This document shows, in pieces, positions 17,829 to 25,472 of a stretch of 25,472 bases of DNA; position 1 is the stretch's first letter, and the number at the start of each line of letters is the position of its first letter. Made by a program: the position numbers and the translations under genes. The notes under the pieces were generated by a model. It had not been told where the DNA came from and did no database searches. It saw only the letters and a program-made list of their open reading frames with translations. Origin of the DNA: Enteropsectra breve (taxonomy: Eukaryota > Microsporidia); the NCBI GenBank assembly GCA_024243835.1, contig JALPMN010000619.1, positions 11,782-37,253 of the forward strand, in the 5' to 3' direction.

Positions 17829-19397
17829 ATGTTCGTCGTGCAGCTGCTGTTACTGAGTATTCTTGCTGAAGAAGCAGAAATACAGCAGGAAGCTATAAAA
17901 GCCAAGTTACTTGATGACTATGAGAAGAATATAAAGGCAATCAACGAAGCAAAAGCAGAAAACCGGACTGAAGTAATTCTACTGGGTAAGATGCGCACAA
18001 GAACGCAGTTCTACAATGCAAATGAGTTCAGCAAGTTATTAGAGCAAGAAATAAATAATGAGTGCGGTTATATGAAAGACTCCAATGCCAAGATAGCTGG
18101 AGAATGTGTTGTATGCCATAATATTATATTAACTGATAAGAGCGATGAGCGCCTATTTGAAAAACGAATGAATGAGACACATAACCAGATGCCAATATGT
18201 ATGATGTGCCCCAACCCACGCTGCAGCGGACGGATGTGTTGCGGATGTGCATGTACCGTGATTAAAGGTGTCTCTAAAGACGAAAACTCTGCAACGCGTA
18301 TTAAATACTTTGACAAAGATATAAAGCCAATTTCAGACCAACGGATGGCCCCGTGTCCTGTCTGCCGTAACTACTTAAATATTGAGCTGTCCGAATTGGA
18401 GTTTATTCCCGACTATGAAAAGTTAACTGATAAAGCAAAATTAGTTTATCTTGAGGATTTAGTTTATTCCTCCAACAGGAGATACTGGCTTCTAGAAACG
18501 ATAGCAATTGCAGATGACAGTTTATTTAAAAAGCTTTTAATGGCAATCTACGAGCTAAATAATTCTAAAATCAGTTGTGATGACTCCCAGAAACTGCTGT
18601 TAGAAGATCTTACTATTCAAAATAACTTTTATTGTGCATGCACTCAAGAATACATTCATTTTAACGATCGGGTTCTTCATATCAAAGCATTTATTGAGAA
18701 ATGCACTGAGCAAACAAACTATCCCTTCGTAACTTATTTAACAAATAAATTTGAACAATCTGAGCTTTCAGCTGAGGATCTGGAAGAGGGTTATAAAGAC
18801 ATCTGCTCCGTAATTCCAATTGAGCATGCGGACAAATTCATTATAATCTATTACGCTATGATAATCGGGTATTTTGAAAAGACAAAAGATTATAACAAGA
18901 ACCTTCAGTTTATGAATAGATGGATTCTGTCCAAGTATTCTTTTATACTCACAGGATTTATATATAATGGGTCAGTTAATGATGATCAGTCTAAATACTA
19001 TCCCAGTGCAGAAGATTTATACACCGCATTTGTTGATACGCTTCATGATCCGAGGCTCATAGATAATATTATCAACTACAACGCATTAGAATTCACGTTT
19101 AGGGGGCTAAGCTTTTACACAGAGGAATCACTCTCTGCTTATGAAAATCTCATCAACAATCTAACTGAAAAGTATTACAAAAACCTGAAAGACGAAAATA
19201 GCTACGGGATGTACAAAGACGTCTTTGTAAATAGGCACGGTGCAGATGTACGCCGCTTTTCATACACGGTTTATAAAAAGATTCTTACAGAAGAATGTGG
19301 ACATAATATTAATTCATCAGATTTTAATGAATCTTGTCGTATTTATAAAATACAATATAAAGAACCCCTATGGATCCGAATACAGAAAACCAACTAA
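17829..19397 (+). pseudogene. Secreted RING-like protein, C-terminal half lost at the retrotransposon
   Basis: The frame starts at the ATG at 17829 with a signal peptide (MFVVQLLLLSILA). The RING-like cluster is complete here: CVVC (about residues 96-99), then CMMC, CSGRMCCGC, and CPVC about 50 residues later. The helical part matches the upstream paralog up to NINSSDFN. Native sequence stops at 19334 (502 codons); the frame then runs 20 codons into the 5' LTR and ends at TAA (19395-19397). The paralog continues for about another 465 residues, so roughly half the protein is missing. The truncated product keeps the signal peptide and the whole zinc domain and could still be made, so it may be a shortened gene rather than a dead one. 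Divergence from the paralog shows that the duplication predates the truncation. Confidence 0.7.
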
Positions 19398-19418
19398 ACA
19401 ATAAAATACATTTTGACA
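19335..19418 (+). repeat. 5' LTR (84 bp)
   Basis: It starts TGTCGTATTT and ends TTTTGACA. It contains TATAAAA at 19344-19350, CCCC at 19365-19368 and, one base on, the ATG of gag at 19370. Any promoter upstream of the CCCC is at most about 30 bp long. Confidence 0.9.
19344..19372 (+). promoter_or_regulatory. LTR core promoter: TATAAAA, CCCC, ATG
   Basis: TATAAAA, 14 bases, then CCCC one base before the ATG. The CCCC-ATG spacing matches that of host genes at 9962 and 10628. Promoter function is inferred. Confidence 0.45.
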
Positions 19419-21274
19419 TGGCGACAATGGTAAAGATCGTGAAACCATTCACTGGATCACCAGATGAAGACGCAGAGATATGGATCCAGACTTTCACGTT
19501 GCTGGCGGATGCAAATGATATTGATGAGGCAAGAAGGCCCCAGATAATGATATGTTGTTTGCGTGAGACGGCCTTACAGTGGGCCGCAGAAGTGATGGCG
19601 ATGAGTAAATACCTCTCATTTAATGAAATAATTTCTCTCTTTAAGCTGAGATTTTCCGGCCGAGCAACAAATGAAAAAATTTTTCACAGGCTTATAAGCA
19701 GCAGAGAGGCCCAAAACTCATCAGAACTAGCCAATGCATTAAAGGATGCGAGCATTTTAAACAGAGTACAGTATTTAAGTGTCGAGGCACTCAAAGATAT
19801 CATCTCAAACAAAGTACCAGGTCATCTTAAGCCAACGATCCGACAAGCTGGCCAAGCTAATAAAAGCTGGCAAGAATTTATGAAATATATGGAAGAAAAC
19901 GTCTTGCCCACGATGATATCAATAAATAATTGTGGTGTGGATAGTAATGCAAGTATTCATGTTGAAGGAGGTTTTAGCTCAGTGAAAACATCATCCTATA
20001 AAAAGCAAGAAAAGAACCGCTCTCAAAAATGCCCGATCCATGGATTGGGTCATAGCGAAAATAGTTGCTTTGTTATAAAAAAGTTAAAACAACAAGGCTA
20101 CTCGCTAAAAAAGAACTTCAGTTACCAGAACTCAAATGTCAATGCCATTGACGATGATGAAGATGAGAGTAAAAATATTTCTTCTTCTTCTTTTAATTAT
20201 AAGAATTATAAACTAAAAAATCCGTTTATGAAGAAAGGTTTAGTCTACGAAAATGAAGCACCTATTTTAATTGACACTGGTGCTGATACTAGCATTGTCA
20301 ATAAGAAATTCATTCCCCTATCCCATCTGACTAAAATCAAACCTACAGATATAAAAGCGAAATCTGCTTGTGGGAATCCGCTTCAAATTTTAGGCCGTAT
20401 TGAAAACATCCCAGTCGATATAGATAATGAGCATTATGAGATAGAGGGCCTGGTTACTGAAAAAGTCCCGCCGTACTGCATTATAGGTGCTGATGCTATC
20501 ATGAACAATCCATCTCTCATACATAACTTTAAGAAAAACATTAAACTAAATATTAACAGTGTTATACTATCAAATGACACAAAATCTAAAATCCATCTAC
20601 TATTACAAAACTATAATAATATTTTTAAGAACGAAATAACAGAAAATATTATATGTAATCTCGCATCACATTCAATACATACGCTATCAGACAAAATGAT
20701 TAAATCAGGGCAATCAAGGACACCAATAGCTTACGAACAAGCAATTGAAGACGAAATTCAAAAAAATATCAGGCTAGGCATTATTTCAGAGTCGTCAAGT
20801 GCTTGGTCATCAAGGATCGTGCCTATTAAGAAAAAAGATGGAAGCTTGCGGCTATGTATTGATTTTCGCCCTTTAAATTTAATTACTATAAAAGACCAAT
20901 ACCCAATCCCAAGAATCGATGAAATTCTTGACTCTTTGGGGAAAGCTAAATATTTCTCAATTTTAGATGCTACTTCTGGGTACTACCAGATTGAAATAGC
21001 ACCATGCGATAGGTGGAAGACGGCTTTCTCATGGAAAGGTGGCTTGTTCGAATTTAACCGAATGCCATTCGGCCTCTGCAATGGCCCTGCCACCTTCCAA
21101 CGAGCCATGGATAAACTCTTCAAACAAGAAAAAAATAAGTTCGTTCTGCCCTACTTTGATGATATAATCATCTTTTCTGATTCTATTGAAGATCATATCC
21201 AACATTTAGAGGTCGTCTTTTCAAAAATACGCAGTGCAAACATGGTTCTGAACAAAAAAAGTGCAAGTTCCTAG
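19370..21274 (+). CDS. gag-pol: Gag-protease-reverse transcriptase part of gag-pol (frame broken)
   Basis: The frame opens at the ATG inside the 5' LTR; 16 residues come from the LTR. An alternative start is the ATG at 19418, at the LTR edge (MATMVKIV). Residues about 20-190 form the capsid-like part of gag. A zinc-knuckle variant, CPIHGLGHSENSC, lies at residues 221-233, with His replacing the second Cys as in many Ty3-like elements. The aspartic protease has DTGAD at residues 302-306. The reverse transcriptase follows, with the IPIKKKDGS-type block, LDATSGYYQI, RMPFGLCNGPATFQ and the active-site YFDD at 595-598. Gag and pol share one frame with no gag-pol shift or stop. The frame ends prematurely at TAG (21272-21274), just after an A7 run at 21254-21260, where related proteins continue. 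CCCC precedes the ATG. Confidence 0.88.
   Translation: MDPNTENQLNNKIHFDMATMVKIVKPFTGSPDEDAEIWIQTFTLLADANDIDEARRPQIMICCLRETALQWAAEVMAMSKYLSFNEIISLFKLRFSGRATNEKIFHRLISSREAQNSSELANALKDASILNRVQYLSVEALKDIISNKVPGHLKPTIRQAGQANKSWQEFMKYMEENVLPTMISINNCGVDSNASIHVEGGFSSVKTSSYKKQEKNRSQKCPIHGLGHSENSCFVIKKLKQQGYSLKKNFSYQNSNVNAIDDDEDESKNISSSSFNYKNYKLKNPFMKKGLVYENEAPILIDTGADTSIVNKKFIPLSHLTKIKPTDIKAKSACGNPLQILGRIENIPVDIDNEHYEIEGLVTEKVPPYCIIGADAIMNNPSLIHNFKKNIKLNINSVILSNDTKSKIHLLLQNYNNIFKNEITENIICNLASHSIHTLSDKMIKSGQSRTPIAYEQAIEDEIQKNIRLGIISESSSAWSSRIVPIKKKDGSLRLCIDFRPLNLITIKDQYPIPRIDEILDSLGKAKYFSILDATSGYYQIEIAPCDRWKTAFSWKGGLFEFNRMPFGLCNGPATFQRAMDKLFKQEKNKFVLPYFDDIIIFSDSIEDHIQHLEVVFSKIRSANMVLNKKSASS
19419..19430 (+). 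other. Putative primer binding site
   Basis: TGGCGACAATGG directly follows the 5' LTR, and TGG is complementary to a tRNA CCA end. It lies inside the gag coding frame. It does not match the tRNA-Leu of this window, so the primer tRNA is unidentified. Confidence 0.45.
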
Positions 21275-23013
21275 CAGAAGAATTAAAAATACTGGGTTAC
21301 ATTGTTGGTGTTGGAACTATAAAGCCAGACCCAGAAAAGGTTGCTGCTATTAACAACTATAAGCAGCCACAAAATATTGCGGAACTAAGAGCTTTCCTTG
21401 GGCTTGTGAATTATAATCGTGAATTTATACCAAAATACGCAGAGCTTGTAGCTCCTTTATATGAAATCTTAAAAGGAGAATCTAAAAAGAGTATAAATTC
21501 AATAATCCTAAAAAATAATCATCTCCAATCATATAAAACTATTAAAAAAGCGATCGAAAAAACAATTACCAGAACGCTCCCGAGACTAGATAAGCCATTT
21601 ATAGTCATCACGGATGCGTCTGATACTTCTATCGGTGGAATATTAGCCCAACATGATACTCATGGAAATGAAAGAATAGTACATCTCTTTAGCAAAACAT
21701 TGGACAAAGCACAGAAAAACTACTGCACAACTGATAAGGAACTCCTTGCGATCGTCAAATCATTAGATCATTTCAAAAATTATCTTTTAGGAAAGAAATT
21801 TCTACTAAAAACCGATCATAAAGCTCTAACTCATTTAAAGGAGTGCAAAAATCCTACGTCACGCCAATTGAGGTATTATATGAAACTACAGGAATTTGAG
21901 TTTGATATCGAGTACATCAGAGGTGAAAACAATCCAGCAGATTCTATTAGTAGATACATTAATGAGGTAGAAATTTCTGAAAAGCAAAGCTTGAATGAAG
22001 AAGATAAAAGGGCAATTCTTGAAGACTACCATTTAAATTCAGGGCACGGAAGCAGCAGCACGATGAAGTTTATGATCAAACAAAAATATCAATGGCACGG
22101 GATGTATAAAGATATAGACAAATTTGTCTCGGAATGCACTATCTGCCTCAAAGGAGGCTATGAAAATAGAAAACGGGGAAGCAGGATCATAAAAACGGAA
22201 GGACCCAACGATTTGTGGCAGGTTGATTTGATTGGCTACCTGGATGAAACGTCTAGAAAGAATAAATATATCTTTGTGGCAATTGACCACTTTAGCAAAT
22301 GGGTGGAAACTGCGCCACTCAAAAATAAAAGCAAAGAAGCTGTAGCATTTTTAATAAAAAGCTTGATCATAGACAAGCACGGTGCTCCACGGCAAATACT
22401 AACAGATAATGGGCTTGAGTTTGTTAATAAAGAATTTTCATCTTTACTTACAAAATACGGAATACAGCATAGAACAAACTCACCTGGCCACCATGAAACT
22501 ATGGGCGCGGTAGAGCGCGCAAACCAATCGCTATTTAATAAATTAAAAAAATTATGCAACTTTGGATCCAAACAATGGGATATGTTTCTGAAGCAAGCTA
22601 CATTAGGAATGAACTTTTCCTTTCACAGGGCATTAAGAACATCTCCTTATATTTTTAAATATGGAAAGTTACCAGATTTAAATATAGATAAAAAATTAGG
22701 AATCATTGACAAAACAGTTAGCTTAAAACAAGTAAGAGACATCAGAAATGCCAATTTTGAGGAATACTCTCTGAAACATATAAATAAAGAAAAAAATATT
22801 TGGAATTCAACATTAAAGGAAGGTGATAAGGTTCTAGTCTTTAAAAAGCCATTAGGAAAAAAATTACTAAATTCATGGACACCTGGGTTTACGATAGCGA
22901 GAAAAGCAAGCGAAGATTCGTTTATTGTTAAAAATAGAAACACTGAGATGAGAGTCAACAAACATAATATCAAGAAAGATCTTTCAGAGGGTGGGGGAGT
23001 GTCGTATTTATAA
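21259..23013 (+). pseudogene. gag-pol: Reverse transcriptase end, RNase H and integrase part of gag-pol, shifted frame
   Basis: This is the continuation of pol in the -1 frame, open from the A7 run with no start codon of its own at the join; the first ATG is at 21406. It encodes the thumb end of the reverse transcriptase (FLAEELKILGYIVG), RNase H (ITDASDTSIGG, TDKELLAIV, TDHKAL, NPADSISR), an integrase zinc domain (H..H then CTIC) and the integrase core with Asp in DLIGY, Asp in LTDNG and Glu in GAVERAN. The last two are 35 residues apart (DD35E). A GPY/F-like segment (SWTPGFTIARKASEDSFIV) is C-terminal; no chromodomain is seen. The stop TAA (23011-23013) lies 12 bases inside the 3' LTR. All catalytic residues are present, so the single frame break is the only visible defect. 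Confidence 0.85.
22986..22999 (+). other. Polypurine tract
   Basis: AGAGGGTGGGGGAG (one T) abuts the 3' LTR, as needed for plus-strand priming. It also codes for the end of pol (EGGG). Confidence 0.75.
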
Positions 23014-23083
23014 AATACAATATTAAGAACCCCCATGGATCCGAATACAGAAAACCAACTAAACAATAAAATACATTTTGACA
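23000..23083 (+). repeat. 3' LTR (84 bp)
   Basis: Same 84 bp as 19335-19418 with two substitutions: TATTAAG instead of TATAAAG and CCCCC instead of CCCCT before the ATG. It contains the pol stop codon and, antisense, codes for 28 residues of the fused minus-strand ORF. Confidence 0.9.
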
Positions 23084-23434
23084 TATTCTATTCGTTTTAT
23101 CTCCAAATACCTTCTTCTCACACACGGCCCTGTTGCTCTCGACTTTGCGCTTAATTTCCCTGCAGGTCTCGAGGCACTGCTCTATGCACTTGATATTCGC
23201 TTCTATGCACTCAATCGTTTGTTTGTAGGTGATGCAGACAAACATGTCTGTTTCCACTGTTTGCTGTAGAATCTTTTCCTGCTCCAAGATTGTATTTGTA
23301 AGCTTGTGTTTCAGATGACTGTTTTCCAGGGCCAGTTTTTCATTTTTAAGGCTCACCTCATCCCTACTGATATTTATCTTTTTTGTTTCTGTAATGGGAC
23401 TTTCATCTTTATTCATAGTCTTTTGATCTTTATA

Positions 23435-23581
23435 AGGGCCACTATTATAGGAAGCACTTTTATTAGAAGCACTATTATTAGAGCCACTATTATTAGAGCC
23501 ACTATTATTAGAGCCACTTTTATCAGAGCCACTTTTGTTAGAAGCACTATTATTAGAGCCACTTTTGTTAGCAGCGCTTTT
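23435..23581 (-). repeat. Degenerate 15-bp tandem repeat
   Basis: The plus strand repeats units like TTATTAGAGCCACTA; on the coding strand they encode SGSNN/SASNK. It is a minisatellite likely to vary in length between isolates. Confidence 0.75.
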
Positions 23582-23812
23582 GTTGAGTTCATTGCTCTCG
23601 GTTTCCACAGAACTGACGAAAAATTTCGTATTTTCACACATCTTCTTTTGCTTTCCTGCCTTGCCGTTGGTCCTATCTTTGAAAATATTCTCATCATTAA
23701 AAATATTCTCATCATTCTCTGTTGAGCTGCTCCTGCTGTATGAGCATAGTCTCTTCGATCCACTCCTCTTAGGTCTTTTCTCAGGCATCTGAATGAATGC
23801 ATAAATAAGCAT

Positions 23813-24217
23813 TTTTTAAATATCAAAAATATTTAGATTTAGAGCATAGCACAAGAGAAGTTCCAAAATATTAGAATGGCTGTATATTACTATTAGAACT
23901 AAACTGTGCATGATAAATGTAACATCTGTTTACAGCAACAATATTTCATTCTACATCTTTTAATTCAAGCATTCTACAACTAATCACATGCAATTTAATA
24001 GTTTATTTCCCATTATGCTATGCCCATGCATCCAATGATTCTTTATGAGAAATCTTATTTTTATATGTTATAAACCTTAAACTAATCTGTAATGATGATG
24101 GTATGCCCACTACATCCCCTTTCATAAGATTTTTATCATTCATGTTTTTCTAGAACTTTCTTAAAATTTTTCTAGAACATTTTAAAAATATTTTTTTTAC
24201 GAAAGTAACAGCCATAA
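23813..24217. other. Divergent promoter region with heat-shock elements
   Basis: This 405-base AT-rich gap lies between the coiled-coil gene (minus) and the DnaJ gene (plus). Its only clear content is the pair of TTCTAGAA motifs at 24148-24177. No gene is seen. Confidence 0.55.
24148..24177 (+). promoter_or_regulatory. Heat-shock element upstream of DnaJ
   Basis: TTCTAGAACTTTC at 24148-24160 is a perfect three-unit TTCnnGAAnnTTC heat-shock factor site. A second TTCTAGAA lies at 24170-24177. They sit 41-70 bases before the DnaJ start codon, a normal distance for such sites. Confidence 0.65.
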
Positions 24218-25429
24218 ATGAACGCTGATTATGAGGGCTACTACAAGGCACTTGGCCTACAGGCCGGAGCGGATATTGCGGCTGTGAAGAAGGCCTTTAA
24301 GAAGAAGCAGGCAGAGCTTCACCCGTCAGGGGCCATGCGCCGGAAGATCCAGGAATCAGCCGAGTACAAGGCCATGACTGAGAAGCAGAGAGAAGAGAAG
24401 GAAAAGGCACTTGATGCAGAAATAGAGAAAGTCAATGTTGCATTTTCAGTGCTAGGAAATGAGGGAAAGAAGGCCGAGTATGACAGTGGCAAGGGGCAGT
24501 ATGGCGGCTTTGATATGGGAGGATTCGATGGCTTTGCAGATATTTTCTCGCAGTTCACGGGCCAGGGCGGCAGAAGAAGACAGCAGCCGAAGGTGAAGGA
24601 CACTGTGACAAACATAAAGATATCCATCAAGGATGTCTTTACTGGAAAGACCAACAAGTACCGTGTGAATGTGAAGAAGCTCTGCAAGACGTGCGGAGGA
24701 AAGGGCTGTGATGAGGTGACTGTTTGTTCGCAGTGCAAAGGATCTGGAAGTGTCATGGCACGGATCAGTTCCCACATGAACATCTGCACGGAAGTCAAGT
24801 GCCCTGGATGCAAAGGAAAGGGAGAGATTTCCAAGGGGCCGATGTGTGTGTCATGCCATGGAGAAAAGGTTACTCAGGAGAGTGATGTTGTTGAGGTGAA
24901 TATTCCGAAGGGAGTGCGAGACCAGGAGTGTGTTTCATTCCCTGGAAAGGGCCACCAGTATCCAGGCTACCAGTCAGGAGATCTGCTCTTCAAGATCTGT
25001 ATTGAGGGTGATAACCGTTATATCAGACATGGTGATAATCTGATCAGTGATATTGATATTGATCTTCTATCAGCACTTTCAGGCGGATGCATCGCCTATG
25101 AACATCCAGACGGAAGAAAAATAAATGTAAATTTCAAGGCCTTTGATAATTTTGAAGACTCGATTATTGTGAGGAACGAGGGATTCCCAGGAGAGAGGGG
25201 AAAGGGAGATCTGTGCATAAAGCCGCGTATTTTGATTAACAAGGGACTGAGCAGAAACCAGCTGGAGAGTGTGATAAAACCACTGGTTCCTGTGCCAAGT
25301 GGGCAGTGCAGCACGAGTGTCAATGGATGCTTTGGAAAGATTGCCAGGCAGGAGCCAGAGAGGGACGAGCGAGAGGGTCAGTATGGATTTGAGGCTGGTG
25401 ATTTTTTCAAGTCTTTTAGCTTCTTCTAA
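24218..25429 (+). CDS. Type I DnaJ (Hsp40) co-chaperone with altered HPD motif
   Basis: This 403-residue Hsp40 has the class A order. The J domain (about residues 5-90), a short Gly/Phe region with DIF (about 93-115), a zinc domain with four CxxC motifs (156/159, 170/173, 195/198, 210/213) and C-terminal substrate-binding domains follow. Such proteins deliver unfolded clients to Hsp70 and stimulate its ATPase. Two oddities: the HPD tripeptide is HPS (residues 35-37), and about 20 charged residues are inserted before J-domain helix III (EIEKVNVAFSVL). The fourth zinc repeat also lacks its last Gly (CVSCHGEK). No signal peptide, ER-retention signal or CAAX box is present, so a cytosolic/nuclear location is likely. 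Codons favour AAG and GGA/GGC more than nearby genes, suggesting high expression; a heat-shock element lies upstream. Confidence 0.93.
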   Translation: MNADYEGYYKALGLQAGADIAAVKKAFKKKQAELHPSGAMRRKIQESAEYKAMTEKQREEKEKALDAEIEKVNVAFSVLGNEGKKAEYDSGKGQYGGFDMGGFDGFADIFSQFTGQGGRRRQQPKVKDTVTNIKISIKDVFTGKTNKYRVNVKKLCKTCGGKGCDEVTVCSQCKGSGSVMARISSHMNICTEVKCPGCKGKGEISKGPMCVSCHGEKVTQESDVVEVNIPKGVRDQECVSFPGKGHQYPGYQSGDLLFKICIEGDNRYIRHGDNLISDIDIDLLSALSGGCIAYEHPDGRKINVNFKAFDNFEDSIIVRNEGFPGERGKGDLCIKPRILINKGLSRNQLESVIKPLVPVPSGQCSTSVNGCFGKIARQEPERDEREGQYGFEAGDFFKSFSFF

Positions 25430-25472
25430 GAATAGATAAATTAATTACAAATTAATTATAAAGCTATTTACA

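Larger units (their letters stand above)
19335..23083 (+). mobile_element. Ty3/gypsy LTR retrotransposon with 84-bp LTRs
   Basis: This 3749-bp element is bounded by two 84-bp direct repeats that begin TGTC and end GACA. Domain order is gag, protease, reverse transcriptase, RNase H, integrase, the Ty3/gypsy (Metaviridae) order. TGGCGACAATGG directly after the 5' LTR (19419-19430) fits a primer binding site. AGAGGGTGGGGGAG directly before the 3' LTR (22986-22999) fits a polypurine tract. The two LTRs differ at two positions. The bases outside the LTRs are AATCT on the left and TATTC on the right, so there is no target-site duplication. The coding frame overlaps both LTRs. One frame break lies in the reverse transcriptase. 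Confidence 0.93.
22970..23812 (-). pseudogene. Coiled-coil Ser/Asn-repeat protein, C-terminus lost at the retrotransposon
   Basis: Native coding sequence is 23084-23812 (243 codons). The frame then crosses the 3' LTR antisense (28 codons) and 10 codons of pol to a stop at 22970. The N-terminus is basic (MPEKRPKRSGSKR; a second ATG at 23788 starts there and may be the true start). Residues 34-45 duplicate DENIF. Residues 78-126 are a low-complexity Ser/Asn/Gly/Lys tract built on SGSNN. Residues about 150-235 look like a coiled coil (SLKNEKLALENSHLKHKL, then a Cys-rich helical stretch ECIEANIKCIEQCLETC). No signal peptide or known domain is seen. The missing end is not found beyond the element, where a different gene lies. 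A nuclear or structural role would be a guess. Confidence 0.6.

Noticed and set aside
19419..19430. tRNA-Leu(UAG) of this window as the retrotransposon primer
   Set aside because: Its 3' end is not complementary to TGGCGACAATGG beyond the CCA.
21250..21265. Programmed -1 frameshift site at the A7 run
   Set aside because: The zero-frame codons are preceded by C, so the run is not a standard X XXY YYZ heptamer, and a regulated shift inside the reverse transcriptase would serve no known purpose.
23306..23725. Plus-strand ORF with IRATI repeats
   Set aside because: It is the antisense reading of the SGSNN coding repeat.
1..25472. CRISPR array, bacterial operons or rRNA genes
   Set aside because: No regularly spaced repeats, no ribosome-binding-site pattern and no rRNA-like sequence were seen; the gene content is eukaryotic.

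Overview
The window looks like nuclear DNA of a microsporidian, a compact, intron-poor relative of the fungi. Every convincing gene is one uninterrupted ORF in an AT-rich background, the proteins are divergent members of eukaryotic families, and a CCC trinucleotide lies 0-6 bases upstream of about half of the start codons, as described for microsporidia. I cannot name the species. Some obvious-looking ORF starts use TTG or GTG; I moved those to in-frame ATG codons.

Layout. 1-1252 (-) is the N-terminal part of an ABC half-transporter cut by the window edge. 1983-5294 (+) is a P4-ATPase (lipid flippase). 5413-7194 (-) is a HEAT-repeat protein resembling Integrator subunit 4. 7884-8528 and 9049-9666 (+) are two secreted proteins sharing one ectodomain, the first apparently GPI-anchored and the second with a transmembrane helix; a tRNA-Leu(UAG) lies between them. 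9962-10147 (+) is a 61-residue unknown protein. 10628-13432 (+) is a Ubp12/USP15-like deubiquitinase. 13620-14123 (-) is a REEP/Yop1-type ER-shaping protein. 14851-17541 and 17829-19334 (+) are tandem paralogs of a secreted protein with a RING-like cysteine domain; the first contains a 50-N gap and the second has lost its C-terminal half. 19335-23083 is a Ty3/gypsy LTR retrotransposon. 23084-23812 (-) is a coiled-coil, Ser/Asn-repeat protein that has lost its C-terminus at the element. 24218-25429 (+) is a type I DnaJ with a heat-shock element in its promoter.

Most notable is the retrotransposon. Its LTRs are only 84 bp, the gag-pol reading frame opens inside the 5' LTR and closes inside the 3' LTR, and the LTR carries a host-style TATA/CCCC/ATG start. 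Its two sides are fused to the broken ends of two unrelated host genes with no target-site duplication, which suggests recombination between element copies (or an assembly join) rather than simple insertion. Other points of interest are the paired surface proteins, the secreted RING-like family, the DnaJ with HPS in place of HPD, an abrupt GC3 jump inside the ABC transporter gene, and several hairpins in long gene-free gaps.

The genes are mostly independent single-gene units, not an operon. Membrane, surface and secretory functions dominate: flippase, REEP, ABC exporter, two surface proteins and two secreted RING-like proteins. This suits an intracellular parasite but does not define a single pathway.
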